From: JACCXG01 sp963834305
GTDB taxonomy: Bacteria > Acidobacteriota > Vicinamibacteria > Vicinamibacterales > 2-12-FULL-66-21
Reading direction: 5' to 3'
Length of the DNA stretch: 64,000 nucleotides
NCBI GenBank assembly: GCA_963834305.1
Contig: CAWIAX010000002.1
Span: 124,001 to 188,000, forward strand
Of the stretch, positions 24,761 through 34,525 are shown in pieces. Both the position numbers and the translations under genes were made by a program. The stretch's first letter is position 1, and each line of letters opens with the position of its first letter. The notes under the pieces were generated by a model. The model ran no database searches. It was given only the letters and a program-made list of their open reading frames with translations, and was not told the DNA's origin.

Positions 24761-25413
24761 TTGAGTCCGATCCTGGTTCGGCCGGTCCGCGAGCAGCTCG
24801 AGCACGACCGTGTCATCCGGCTTTTGCAGGTGAAGCTGAAGCGCAAGCACGACGTCGTGTCAACATCGGCGACGATCAGACCGTGCCGGTCCGGATCGGC
24901 CAGGTTCAGATTTTCCCGGATCTGGTGCTGTCCTCCCTGGACGGAGAACAAGAAGCTGATGGGGACATCGAGGTCGAAACCGCCGAGTCGGTGAACCATC
25001 TCGAGGCCATGGCGCAGTGGGCGCACTTCGGCCGCGCCCGCGTCGCCTTTCATCTCTACGTGCCGGCCGGCTGCGTCGACATCGCGCGCCGGCTCGCCAG
25101 CGAGAACGACGTCAACGTCGCCGAAATCTGGAGCTATCACACGATCGGCGACCAGACGCGCTTCACGCTCGTCCACCGGACGCCCGTGCCCGAGCCACGC
25201 CGGACCCCCGAGCCGCGAAAGACGGCCGACGCCGCGAAAGCCACGGTGAAAGCCGCGACAAAGGCAGGAGAGGCAAAACCGCGGGCAAAGGCAAAGAAGC
25301 CGGCCGCTGCTGCCGCGGCCCCGCGGAAAGCCGCGGCCAAGACCACCCGGGCGTCAGGCGCGAAGCGCGCCGCCCCGGCGGCGAAATCCGCCCGCACCCA
25401 GAAGAGGAAATAA
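24761..25413 (+). CDS. Unrecognised protein with histone-like Lys/Ala tail
   Basis: About 217 residues across one deletion near 24858. The first 145 form a folded-looking domain with no motif I recognise: SPILVRPVREQLEHDRVIRL, VNIGDDQTVPVRIGQVQIFP, WAHFGRARVAFHLYVPAGCV and IWSYHTIGDQTRFTLVHR are its conserved-looking pieces. The last 70 are Lys/Ala/Pro/Arg-rich with KPRAKAKKPAAAAA, similar to histone H1. The start is a TTG after GGGAGG. The next gene begins at its stop codon, suggesting an operon. DNA association is an inference from the tail. Confidence 0.6.
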
Positions 25414-25414
25414 G

Positions 25415-26169
25415 CTGCCGCTACTTCGGTTCACTCGCGACAAGCGGGGCTACGAGAGCACGTTCGTCGTGCACACGCCCCGGCGCCGGGCGCGTTCCCG
25501 GACGCGGATCCTCTATTGGTTCCGGACGCCTCCCGGTGTCCGTGTCGGCCGGGCTCCCCTCGACGAGGAAACGGTTCGCCTGCTCGAGGATCATCACCCG
25601 GACATCCAGTTCGACTGGCCGCAGATCCTCAGGGGCGACGATGAGAAGGAGCCGCCGTATCCGGGGCCGCCTCCCACCCGGCCGGCAGCCGCCGCGCTCC
25701 GGCGCTCCCGCCGGCCGAGCCGTTCGACCCGATCAATCCCGCGCACGCCCAGCTCGGCTCGGAGGGGCTCTCGCGCCTGCGCGCCCGCTATGGCGAGCTG
25801 ATGGCGGCGATCACGCGGCGCGTGGCCGATCCCGAACGGCAGGAGCGGCTCGGGACGAGGCGACGCACCTCAACCCCGACACCTGGGTGACGGCTGACGA
25901 GGTGCGGCAGGCGCTCGAGCGATACGAGGCCCTGTTCGAGGCGTTGCGCGGCCAGATCTCGGGCAGCGGGCGAGCGCCGCCGCCGGCGCCGGCGTCCGGG
26001 CGGTGCCGGACCCGAGCCGGGCCGGACCGGCTCTGCCGGGCCCGGCCGGGCGGCCCGGACGCCCGGATCCCTCCGGCGCTGGACCTTCGGGCGACGGCCA
26101 CGACTCCCAGGCTCCCTCGGGGAAGGTCACGGCGGCTCAGACCTCGAAAGAGGCCGCTCGCAGAACTGA
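25415..26169 (+). CDS. Conserved hypothetical protein, frame broken by indels
   Basis: The readable pieces are LPLLRFTRDKRGYESTFVVH, ILYWFRTPPGVRVGRAPLDE, HPDIQFDWPQIL, then after an indel near 25690 PAEPFDPINPAHAQLGSEGL and ARYGELMAAITRRV, and after another near 25855 HLNPDTWVTADEVRQALERY. The C-terminus is Pro/Arg-rich and its stop (possibly 26167-26169) is uncertain. I recall the ILYWFRTPPGVRVGR stretch only as part of uncharacterised acidobacterial proteins. No catalytic motif is seen. It probably belongs with the preceding gene. Confidence 0.5.
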
Positions 26170-26179
26170 GCCCGCCGCC

Positions 26180-26185
26180 TATAAT
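26180..26185 (+). promoter_or_regulatory. Perfect -10 box TATAAT seven bases before the VWFA-like start
   Basis: TATAAT is followed by seven bases and ATG at 26193, so transcription should begin at or one base before the ATG. This predicts a leaderless mRNA. No -35 match is obvious upstream. Confidence 0.5.
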
Positions 26186-26192
26186 CGGCGGT

Positions 26193-27461
26193 ATGCACGC
26201 ACGACATCGGTGGGCAACGTACGTCCCCGCGCTCTTGCTGGCGGTTTCCGGCGCGGCTGCGCACGCGCAGGACCAGAATCCGCAACAGCCGGCGCCGCGC
26301 CAGCCTTTCACCACACGCGTCGACCTCGTCACGACCGACGTGGTCGTCCGCGACAAGAAGGGACAGTTCGTCCCCGACCTCAAGAAGGACGATTTCGAGG
26401 TCCTCGAGGACGGCGTCAAGCAGACCGTGATCACGTTCGCGCTGACGCACGGCGGCCGCACCCAACCACGTGGCGCGCCGCCGCCGCCGGTGCAGGAAGG
26501 GATCCTGCTGCCGCCGTCGCGCCCGACCAACGACGCCTCCGGCCGCATCTTCCTGATCTTCGTCGACGACCTGCACCTGGACTTCCGGAACACCGGGCGC
26601 ATCCGCGACCTGTTCAAGAAGATCGCGAAGGAGCTGATCCACGACGGCGACATGTTCGGCATCGTGTCGACCGGACCGTCGTCGATGTCGATCGACCTGA
26701 CCTACGATCGCAAGCGGCTCGACGAAGCGATCAAGAAGATTTCCGGCGCCGGCCTCAAGCCCGAAGGACATCTCGACGCCGGAAGGCTCGCAGGGCCCGC
26801 CCGAAGTCCGCTATCGCGCGCACGTGGCGTTTTCGACCGCCTACGACATCATGCGGAACCTCGAGCAGGTCCACAACCGGCGCAAGGCGTTCATCTACGT
26901 CAGCAACGGCTACGACTTCGATCCGTTCGCGAAGACGCGCGCCAAGAACGAGCACGAGCGCTACGGCAGTGCGGCGTCCAGCGTCGGACAGCAACGACGG
27001 CAGCTCGCAGCCCAGACCCGAACGACCCGTGCTCGCAGCCGGCAACCAGTTCGCGGTCGCGGATCTCGTCGGAGCTGGCCGAACTGACGCGCGCCGCCGT
27101 CCGCGCCAACACGACGATCTACACGATCGATCCGCGCGGCCTGGTCGGCGGCCCGGACCTCGACGAGAAGATCGACATGATGGACTACCAGGATTACGTC
27201 CGCGAGCTCGCAGGACAGCCTGCGCGTGCTCGCCGAGCTCACCGGCGGCATCGCCGTGGTCAATCAGAACGACTTCACCAAGGGGCTGAAGCGCATCGAC
27301 CAGGAGACCAGCGACTACTACGTGGTCGGCTACTACTCGACCAATCCGGATCCGACCAAGAAACGCCGGCAGATCGAGGTCAAAGTCACCGCGACGGCGC
27401 CAACGTCTGGCACCGGACGTCGTATACGCTCAAGCAGCGCCCGTCCGGACTCGATAACTAG
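26193..27461 (+). CDS. Secreted VWFA-related domain protein
   Basis: About 420 residues across four or more indels (near 26789, 26999, 27069, 27209 and 27389). Signal peptide about 1-24 (ending AAAHAQ). The acidobacterial VWFA-related layout follows: FTTRVDLVTTDVVVRDKKGQ, DLKKDDFEVLEDGVKQ, IFLIFVDDLHLDFRNTGRIR (degenerate MIDAS, DDxHLD in place of DxSxS), then TRAAVRANTTIYTIDPRGLV, LAELTGGIAVVNQNDF and ETSDYYVVGYYSTNPDPTKK. Members are thought to be secreted adhesion or scaffold proteins; the function is unknown. It precedes the outer-membrane receptor by 139 bp. Confidence 0.85.
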   Translation: MHARHRWATYVPALLLAVSGAAAHAQDQNPQQPAPRQPFTTRVDLVTTDVVVRDKKGQFVPDLKKDDFEVLEDGVKQTVITFALTHGGRTQPRGAPPPPVQEGILLPPSRPTNDASGRIFLIFVDDLHLDFRNTGRIRDLFKKIAKELIHDGDMFGIVSTGPSSMSIDLTYDRKRLDEAIKKISGAGLKPEGHLDAGRLAGPARSPLSRARGVFDRLRHHAEPRAGPQPAQGVHLRQQRLRLRSVREDARQERARALRQCGVQRRTATTAARSPDPNDPCSQPATSSRSRISSELAELTRAAVRANTTIYTIDPRGLVGGPDLDEKIDMMDYQDYVRELAGQPARARRAHRRHRRGQSERLHQGAEAHRPGDQRLLRGRLLLDQSGSDQETPADRGQSHRDGANVWHRTSYTLKQRPSGLDN

Positions 27462-27600
27462 CGTGGACGCGGGACAGGCGAGCTGGGTGCATCCCCGTTC
27501 TCCAGCTCCCCCGGTCCCGCCGTTTCCCCTGCTATACTCTCGCAGTCCGTTTACCGAGCGGAGCGCGCCGGCATGGCTCCCGCAGCACAGGAGTGATTCA

Positions 27601-30600
27601 GTGGAAGTCATGCACGTGGCAGGAGTACGTCCCGGAGTCGGGGAAATCATCAAGCGCCTGGCGAGGCTGACGACGGTCGTCGTCGCGCTCGGCGCGGTGC
27701 TCGGGCCTGCCGGCCCGGTGTTCGCGCAGGGCGTGACCACCGGCCGCTGGGCGGCGTCGTCACCGACGCGAAGCAGCAGCCCGTCGCCGGCGCGAGCGTC
27801 ATCGCGATCCACGAGCCGTCGGGGACCACCTACGAAGGCACGACGCGCGCGGACGGCCGGTTCTCGATTCTCGGCATGCGCGTTGGCGGTCCCTACTCGG
27901 TCACCGTTCCGCCGGCAGCGGCGGGCGCCGGCTTCGAGCCGCAGACGCAGGAGGAGGTCGAGGTCAACCTGGGCGTCGCGACGGACGTCGACTTCCGCGT
28001 GCAGTCCGATCGCCGACGAGGTGACGGTCACCGGCGGAATCCGATCCGGTCTTCAGCTCGAGCCGCACCGGCGCGGCCACCGCGGTCAGCCGCGAGACGC
28101 TCTCGACCCTGCCGACGATCTCCGGCCGGCTCGAGACGTGACGCGGCTCACGCCGCAGGCGGGCGGCGGCAGCTCGTTTGCCGGGCCAGGACAACCGCCT
28201 GAACAACATCACGGTCGACGGCTCGTCCTTCAACAACTCGTTCGGCCTCGGCGGCACGCCGGGCGATCGCACGGGCGTGGCGCCGATTTCGCTCGAGGCG
28301 ATCGAGCAGGTGCAGGTCAGCATCGCGCCCTACGACGTGCGCCAGGGCAACTTCGTCGGCGCGCGGCGTCAACACCGTCACGCGCAGCGGCACCAACGAG
28401 TTCAGCGGCTCCGTCTACCACCAGTTCCGCAACGAGGACTTGGTCGGCACCGAGGCCAGGGGCCGCCGTTCAATCCGGGCACGTTCAACTACCGCAACAC
28501 CGGCGGCTGGGCGTCCGGCCCGATCGTCAAGAACAAGCTGTTCTTCTTCGGGAACTACGAGAACGAGTCGCTGACGCAGCCGGGCACGACCTTCACGGCC
28601 GAACGCGGGCGGCCAGACGGTCGGCGGCAACATGACGCGCGTGCTGGCGTCGGATCTCGATCACGCTCAGCCACGTTCCTGCAGACGAACTTCGAACTAC
28701 GAGACCGGCCCCTACCAGGGCTACGACACGAGACGCCGGCACGCGCTTCCTCGCGCAAGATCGACTACAACCTGAACGACAACAACAAGGTCAGCTTGCG
28801 CTACAACCACCTCGAACTCGATCACCGACGTGCTGCTGTCCAACTCGTCGTCGCTCGGCTTCGGCACCGCCGCACGAGCACGACCGGTTCTGAACTTCCA
28901 GAACTCGAATTACCAGATCCTCGAGAACATCCGCTCGGTCGTCGGCGAGTGGAACTCGGTCTTCGGCAGCACGATGTCGAACAACCTGATCCGTCGGCTA
29001 CACCAACCAGGACGAGAGCCGCGACACGCGCGGCGACGTTCTTCCCGTTCGTGGACATTCTCGAGGGCGGCCGTCGTACACGTCCTTCGGCTTCGAGCCG
29101 TTCACGCCGAACAACGAGCTGCGCTACAACACGCTTCCAGCTGCAGGACAACTTCACCAGGTTCGGGACCAAGCACTCGCTGACCTTTGGTGCGAGCGTC
29201 GAGCGGTACCAGTCCGAGAACGTGTTCTTCCTGCGGCTCGCAGAGCGCCTACGTCTACAATTCGCTCGCGGACTTCTACACGGACGCCAACGGCTACCTG
29301 GCGAACCCGAACCGCACGACCTCGCCGGTCACGCTGAAGCGCTTCCAGGTGCGCTGGGCGAACATTCCCGGGCAGCGACAAAGCCGGTGCAGCCGCTCGA
29401 GGTGTCTGTATGCCGGCGTGTACGCGCAGGACGAGTGGCGGGTGCAACGACGAACGTGAAGCTGACCTCGGGCTGCGGTCGATGTACCGTCCTTCGAGGA
29501 CACGGGCTTGCCAATGCCCGCGGCCGACGCGCTGACGCTTCCGCGATGAGACCGGCGCAGCCGTGCAGTACAGGACGGGCAAGCTGCCGGACGCCGAACG
29601 TGCTGTTGTCGCCGCGCGTCGGCTTCAACTGGGACGTGCACGGCGACCGCAGCACGCAGGTCCGCGGCGGGACCGGCATCTTCACCGGCCGCCGGCGTAT
29701 GTGTGGATCTCGAACCAGATCGGTGAACACCGGCGTTCTGACCGGCTTCGAGGACGCTGCGGCGCGGCCGCAACCGTCCGTTCAATCCGGATCCGAACCG
29801 GTACAAGCCGACCACGTGACCGGCACGCCGGCCGCAACCTACGACCTGACCGTCACCGACCCGGACTTCAAGTTCCCGCAGGTGTGGCGCACCAACATCG
29901 CCGTCGACCAGCGGCTGCCCGGCGGCTCGATCGGCACCGCGGAGTTCCTCTACAGCGAAGATGTCAACGGCCTCTACTACATCAACGCCAACCTGCCGGC
30001 CGCGCAGACGGTGTTCACCGGCGCCGACGCCCGGCCGCGCTAGACCGCCAGTCAACCGGATCACAACGCCGGAAACGTCGTCACGAACGCCATCGTGCTG
30101 AAGAACCAGCGACGACGGCACGTCCTGGAACTTCGCGCGTCGCTCGAGACGCCGTTCGGCAACGGTCTCTTCGTGCAAGGCCGCCTACAGCTACGGTGAG
30201 TCCAAGAACACGGTCGATCCGGGTTCGATCGCGCTTCGGGCTCGTGGCAGAACCCGCACAGTCGGCGACCCGAACAACTCCGGGCCTCGGCTTCGGTGGC
30301 ACCTCACCGGGCCATCGCGTCTTCGCGGCCGTCACCTATCAGCCGCGAGTATCTTCAGCTTCGGCGCGACGACGATCTCGGCGTTCTGGGAGGGCCGCGA
30401 CCATCGGCAACGCCAGCTACCTGTTCGCGGGCGACATGAACGGCGATGGCGGCACGCGAACGACCTGATCTACATTCCGCGCGACATGTCCGAGATGAAC
30501 TTCGCTGCAGTTCACCACCGGCCGGCGCACCCGTGACGTTCACCGCGGCGCAGCAGGCGGCGGCGTGGGATGCCTACATCGCAGCAGGATCATTACCTGA

Positions 30601-30978
30601 GCAAGCATCGTGGCCGTATGCCGAGCGCAACGCGCGTGTTCCTGCCGATGCGTGCGCGGATGGATCTGTCAGCATCGCGCAGGACATTTCACGGCGTGGG
30701 CGGCCGCCGCAATGCCGTCCAGGTCCGGGCCGACATCCTGAACTTCGGCAACCTGCTGAACAACAACTGGGGCAGCCGGCTCGCGGACGCTGGCGGCGGT
30801 GAATTCCAACAACCAGACTCGCTCCTGACGCGGAAGCCCCGTCGACGCCCAGGGACGTCGCCTTCTACCGGCTGCGGTGGTCAACAACCAGCTGATTACC
30901 CAGACGTTCGAGTCGTCGAACGTTACTTCGACGGACGTGTACCGAGTTCAGTTCAGCCTCCGCTACACGTTCAACTAA
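27601..30978 (+). CDS. TonB-dependent receptor-like outer-membrane protein with carboxypeptidase-regulatory N-domain
   Basis: About 1,120 codons from a GTG with AGGAG seven bases upstream to a TAA. The frame is broken more than twenty times. Readable pieces in order: signal peptide ending PVFAQG; regulatory fold GGVVTDAKQQPVAGASVIAI and ADGRFSILGMRVGGPYSVTV; plug domain NNITVDGSSFNNSFGLGG and EAIEQVQVSIAPYDVRQGNF; barrel strands SGSVYHQFRNEDLVG, KNKLFFFGNYENES, KIDYNLNDNNKVSLRYNHL, NVYAQDEW-like YAGVYAQDEWR, TNIAVDQRLPGGSIGTAEFL, and a terminal aromatic strand ending RYTFN. The family forms large barrels that take up glycans or other polymers. A strong terminator follows. Confidence 0.88.
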
Positions 30979-32007
30979 AGAGCGGACGTCGGCCGGCCGC
31001 GCCCGGCGCGGCCACTCGAAACAGCCCGGATCCGCTGAGGTCCGGGCTTTTCTTTGGTCAGGCCTCCGGGCCGGCTCGGTTTCGTCCGGCGCCGCCCGGC
31101 CGGCGAGTCGAACAGGCCGCGCTCGTTCAGCTCGTCGTTGACCCGCTGGATGCCGGCGGCCAGGTAGTGCTCGTCGATCTCGACGCCGACGAAATCCACG
31201 CCGAGTCCGAGCGGCCGCGACCGCGCTGCTGCCGAGGCCGAGGAACGGATCCATCGCCAGCGTGATCCGCTCGAGCCCGTGCAGGCGGAGGCAGTACTCG
31301 GCGAGCCGCGGCGGGAAGGTGGCCGGGTGCGGGCGGTCCTTGTCGCGGCTCTGGATGGTGTCGTAGGGAATGAACCAGGTGTTGCCGCGGCACCGCCGGT
31401 TGCGCCGCCGGTGCGCCACCGGGCGATGTTGGACGGCGTCCTGGTACTTCACGCCGATCGCGCGACGGTCGAGCGGGGTGCGGCCGGCCGGGCGTGAAAT
31501 GGAAGACGAACTCGTGGCAGTCGTTGACGAACCGCGGGCTGTTGATCGGCTTGTAGTGGCCGACGGCCAGGTCGCGCGTGAGCCCGGCGCCGGCGCCGGC
31601 CGCGTCCTGGTCGATGGCGATCGACTTGATCCAGTGAATGGTGTTCTGGAGCTGCAGGTGGGCGCGCGCCGCCTGCGCGATGTCCATCGCCGTCCACGGG
31701 TCGGTCGGCTTGGCGCCCAGGTTCAGGAAGAGCGAGCCCGTCGGGCTCCAGGCAGCTCGCGCGGCGGCGGCAATCCAGGCGCCGGTCCACTCCAGGTATC
31801 GCCGGCGGGGGAGCGTGTCGTCGTAGGACCGGTAGCGCAACGCCGAGGTTGTAGGGAGGGGAGGTGACGATGCACGGAGATGTGGCCGGCAGGAAGGCGG
31901 CGGAGGACGTCCAGGCAGTCGCCGAGATAGAACGTGAGCGTCGAGCGGCCGGTGTCGATGACGGTGTACGGGTGGGGCGCGTCACTGCCCGCGCCGGGAG
32001 AGGGCAT
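30975..32007 (-). CDS. Solitary DNA methyltransferase (N4-cytosine/N6-adenine class, beta order)
   Basis: About 342 residues with indels near 31225, 31390-31490, 31834 and 31890. The catalytic motif TSPPYNLGVRYRSYDD lies near the N-terminus (motif IV, about residue 50) and the SAM-binding motif DPFLGLGSSAVAAA lies near the C-terminus, followed by DFVGVEIDEHY. This order is that of beta-class amino-methyltransferases; SPPY favours N4-cytosine or N6-adenine. No restriction enzyme gene is near. The C-terminal tail reads through the terminator of the receptor gene and its stop overlaps that gene's stop. Start ATG at 32007. Confidence 0.82.
31023..31055 (+). terminator. Rho-independent terminator after the TonB-type receptor
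   Basis: The stem AGCCCGGA / TCCGGGCT encloses a ten-base loop and is followed by TTTCTTT. It lies 45 bp after the receptor stop. It also lies inside the 3' end of the convergent methyltransferase reading frame. Confidence 0.8.
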
Positions 32008-32043
32008 CGCGTCAGTCTACACGGGTGTTCCTCCCTGGAACAC

Positions 32044-32247
32044 TTACGACGCTCTTGCCGCCGCGCCCGACAGGCCGAACCCGGTCGTCGTCAAGGTGTG
32101 ATTGCGGCGATGCGCCGTGATGCTGGCAGCCGGGCCCTTCTCTTCGACGTAGGTAATCTCGCGGTTGGTCGCCACTTCGCGATACTGCCCGGTCACACAG
32201 CCGCAACCCAGGGTCGTGAAGCCAAGCAGTCGAACTAGACTCATCAT
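32044..32247 (-). CDS. Small lipoprotein, unknown function
   Basis: 67 residues. A very short signal region ends in a lipobox (TTLGC, lipidated Cys near residue 15), followed by CVTGQYREVATNREITYVEE and a polar C-terminus ending GLSGAAARAS. GGGAG lies seven bases before the ATG at 32247. There is nothing to suggest a function. It is too short for homology by eye. Confidence 0.5.
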   Translation of the reverse strand: MMSLVRLLGFTTLGCGCVTGQYREVATNREITYVEEKGPAASITAHRRNHTLTTTGFGLSGAAARAS

Positions 32248-32452
32248 GTGGGTCTCCCAATCGACGCCGAGCAAGTACCGTACCGAAGAGCTCGCGCTCT
32301 GTTCGTGCGCGGCGCCGCGTCGTGCGCCGGCGTATATCCGGGCATTTCGCCGCAAGGCGTGGCGGCGGATCCGCTTGGCGCCGGATGTCCGGCCACAAGA
32401 AGATGTGCCGGGTTGAATCACGACAACAAGGGCTTGGATCGTTTCGCGCGCC

Positions 32453-33032
32453 TCAGTCGTTTTGACTCTCGGCGCGGGCGGCAGGTTCCGGATCGGCGGG
32501 TGAGCGGGCCGGCGTGTTGCGCAGCGACTCGAACCGGGCGAGATCGTCCGCGCGCTGCCTCGCCGCAAAGCCCTGCGCCTTCCTGATCCGGAAGAGCAGT
32601 GCGAAGTGACAGGCACCAACGACAGCGATTTCCCAGGGCCCGCCGCCGAGTGCCGCGGGAAGGAAGTTCACCGACACGGCGAGCGTGAACAGCCGGCCGA
32701 AGAGCGCGTCAGGCGCGCCGGCCGCGGGTTGCCGCGCGAACGCCATCGCGACGTGTTCCCACCCAGCGCCCGCGGGTTCGTGGAAGGCCTGGACGTAGCG
32801 GCCGATTCGCTCGATGTTCACGTGCAGGGCGAAAAGGGTTTCGAACGCCGGCCGCCAGCACCAGGAGGGGCACGAGCGTGCTCAGGGCCACGGTGATGAT
32901 GGCCGCCGTCGCGACCGCCACCCCGGCCCACCCGATGAACACCAGCGGCACGATCGCCATCCGGATCGTCCCGCGCTCGCGAATGGTGGCGCGCATCGCG
33001 GCGAACTCGATGTCCCGTCCCGGCGTGTCCAC
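32453..33032 (-). CDS. Small integral membrane protein, unknown function
   Basis: About 192 residues across one indel near 32848. Two or three membrane helices are visible: IVPLVFIGWAGVAVATAAII and TLVPLLVLAAGFETLFAL near residues 27-70, and a later pair around LFTLAVSVNFLPAAL and EIAVVGACHFALLF. Between them is a soluble loop, VNIERIGRYVQAFHE. The tail is polar and Arg/Asp-rich. The start is a GTG with GGGGGAG upstream. I do not recognise a family. Confidence 0.6.
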
Positions 33033-33045
33033 AAGTCTCCCCCCT

Positions 33046-33078
33046 GGTTGAGTAAAGGTTGAGTAAAGGCTGAGTGAA
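33046..33078. repeat. Three direct 11-bp repeats (GGTTGAGTAAA)
   Basis: GGTTGAGTAAA, GGTTGAGTAAA and GGCTGAGTGAA follow head to tail just upstream of the minus-strand membrane-protein gene. Their spacing of one helical turn would suit cooperative regulator binding. The rest of 33079-33349 contains a TACAAT box at 33245 and no gene. Confidence 0.65.
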
Positions 33079-33349
33079 TGTTGCCACCGCAGCGGCCGAT
33101 AGTTTCCAGTATCGGGCTGGCAGGGCAGGAACTTCGCGCCAACCGGATACGGTTGGGGTGGTATCGGTCTTGTATACGGCCCAGCCAGGTCGGCAGGGAT
33201 CGACAGAAAGACGTGGGCAGGAACGGGAATCCGAATTGTCGAGTTACAATTCTGATTGCGTGGAGCGCCCGTTGTTGTTACACTGCTTGCGTTCCAACAC
33301 TTTACTGCAACGGTTGTATCCCAGCCAGCCGCTGTCGTTCGGAGGACTC

Positions 33350-34408
33350 GTGCGCGTGAACCGCCCTCTGTACGTCGCCAGGCTGCTGACGCTGCTGCTG
33401 GCTCTTGGTATCACTGCTCCAAGCGCTCTCGCTGAAGCAGCGCCGCAGACCCAGAAGAAGACGACCGCCCGCAAGACGGTCCGGAAGCCAGCCTACAACG
33501 CCTCCGCCGCGAAAGCCCGCCGGGCCAGGCTCTCGCGCGCCCGCGCGCTGGCCAAGGCCCGCGAGCAGGCCCGCCTCCGGGCGCTGCAGGAGGCGATGAC
33601 GCCGCGGTTCAAGACCGACGCCTCGGGCGCCCTGGTCCCGGATGTCCGCGCCGCCGCCGCCATCATCTTCGACCCCGAGACCGGCCAGGTGCTCTGGGAG
33701 GAGAACGCGCAGGACAAGCGCTCGATCGCCAGCATCACCAAGGTGATGACCGCGCTCGTGTTCCTCGAGGACAACCCGGACCTGGCGCGCGAGATCACCA
33801 TCGAGCGCAGCGACGTCTATCGCCGCGTCCACGACTTACCTGCGCGCCAACGACCGGATCTCCGCTCGACCACGTCCTGCACCTCACGCTGATCGCGTCC
33901 GACAACGCGGCGGCACGCGCCCTGGCCCGCAACTCGCACGGCGGCACCGCCTCGTTCGTCGAGCGGATGAACGAGAAGGCCGTCGAGCTCGGCCTCGAGA
34001 GCACGACCTTCGCCGACCCCTCGGGCCTCAACCCGGCCAACATCTCGTCGGCCTACGACCTCTCGCGCCTGATTACCTTCGCGTCCGGCAACGAAACGCT
34101 CGCGCCGATCATGCGGACCGCCTACTACACGGCGCGGACCAACCGCCGCATGATCGCGATCCGCAACACGAATCACCTGGTGCGCGGCGGGGAAGTGGAC
34201 GTGCTCGGCGGGCAAGACCGGCTTCATCTCCAAGGCCGGCTACTGCCTGGCCACGCTGCTGCGCCTGCCGCAGAGCAACCACCAGGTCGCCGTGGTCGTG
34301 CTCGGCGCCGGTTCGAACAACGGCCGCTTCTGGGAAACGCGCCACCTGTTCAACTGGCTCTCCGACAAGGCGGGCGACGTGCTGGGCAAGGAAGAGAACC
34401 AGGACTGA
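33350..34408 (+). CDS. D-alanyl-D-alanine carboxypeptidase (peptidase S11, PBP5-like)
   Basis: About 351 residues across three indels (near 33824, 33861 and 34211). The signal peptide (RLLTLLLALGITAPSALA) is followed by an unusually basic linker of about 50 residues rich in Lys, Arg and Ala. The catalytic set is complete: SITK (Ser-x-x-Lys) in RSIASITKVMTAL, SDN in LIASDNAAARALAR and KTG in GGKTGF. The enzyme trims the terminal D-Ala of peptidoglycan pentapeptides. The GTG start has GGAGG upstream; a hairpin terminator follows the stop. Confidence 0.92.
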
Positions 34409-34444
34409 TCACCCGGGCCGCGGGCCCAGGCGTCACGACCGCAG

Positions 34445-34473
34445 AGGCCGTCAGCACCCGCTGACGGCCTTTT
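34445..34473 (+). terminator. Rho-independent terminator after the carboxypeptidase gene
   Basis: A perfect 11-bp stem, AGGCCGTCAGC / GCTGACGGCCT, with a four-base loop is followed by TTT. It starts 37 bp after the carboxypeptidase stop. Confidence 0.8.
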
Positions 34474-34525
34474 GCCGGTACGGCGCGCACCCGGGCCGGC
34501 GGCGGCGGGCTGGTCCTGGAAGCGG

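Noticed and set aside
26789..29239. Apparent 70-base periodicity of frame breaks (identical CTCGCAG lesions spaced 420 and 2030 bases apart, both multiples of 70)
   Set aside because: Other well-placed insertions, for example in the sugar transferase at 51.8-53.2 kb and at 36289, 43926 and 46059, do not fall on this grid.
26787..29243. CTGCAG as the single mis-read motif
   Set aside because: Intact CTGCAG occurs in conserved frames, for example near 2511, 8216 and 17770, and many breaks occur in other contexts.
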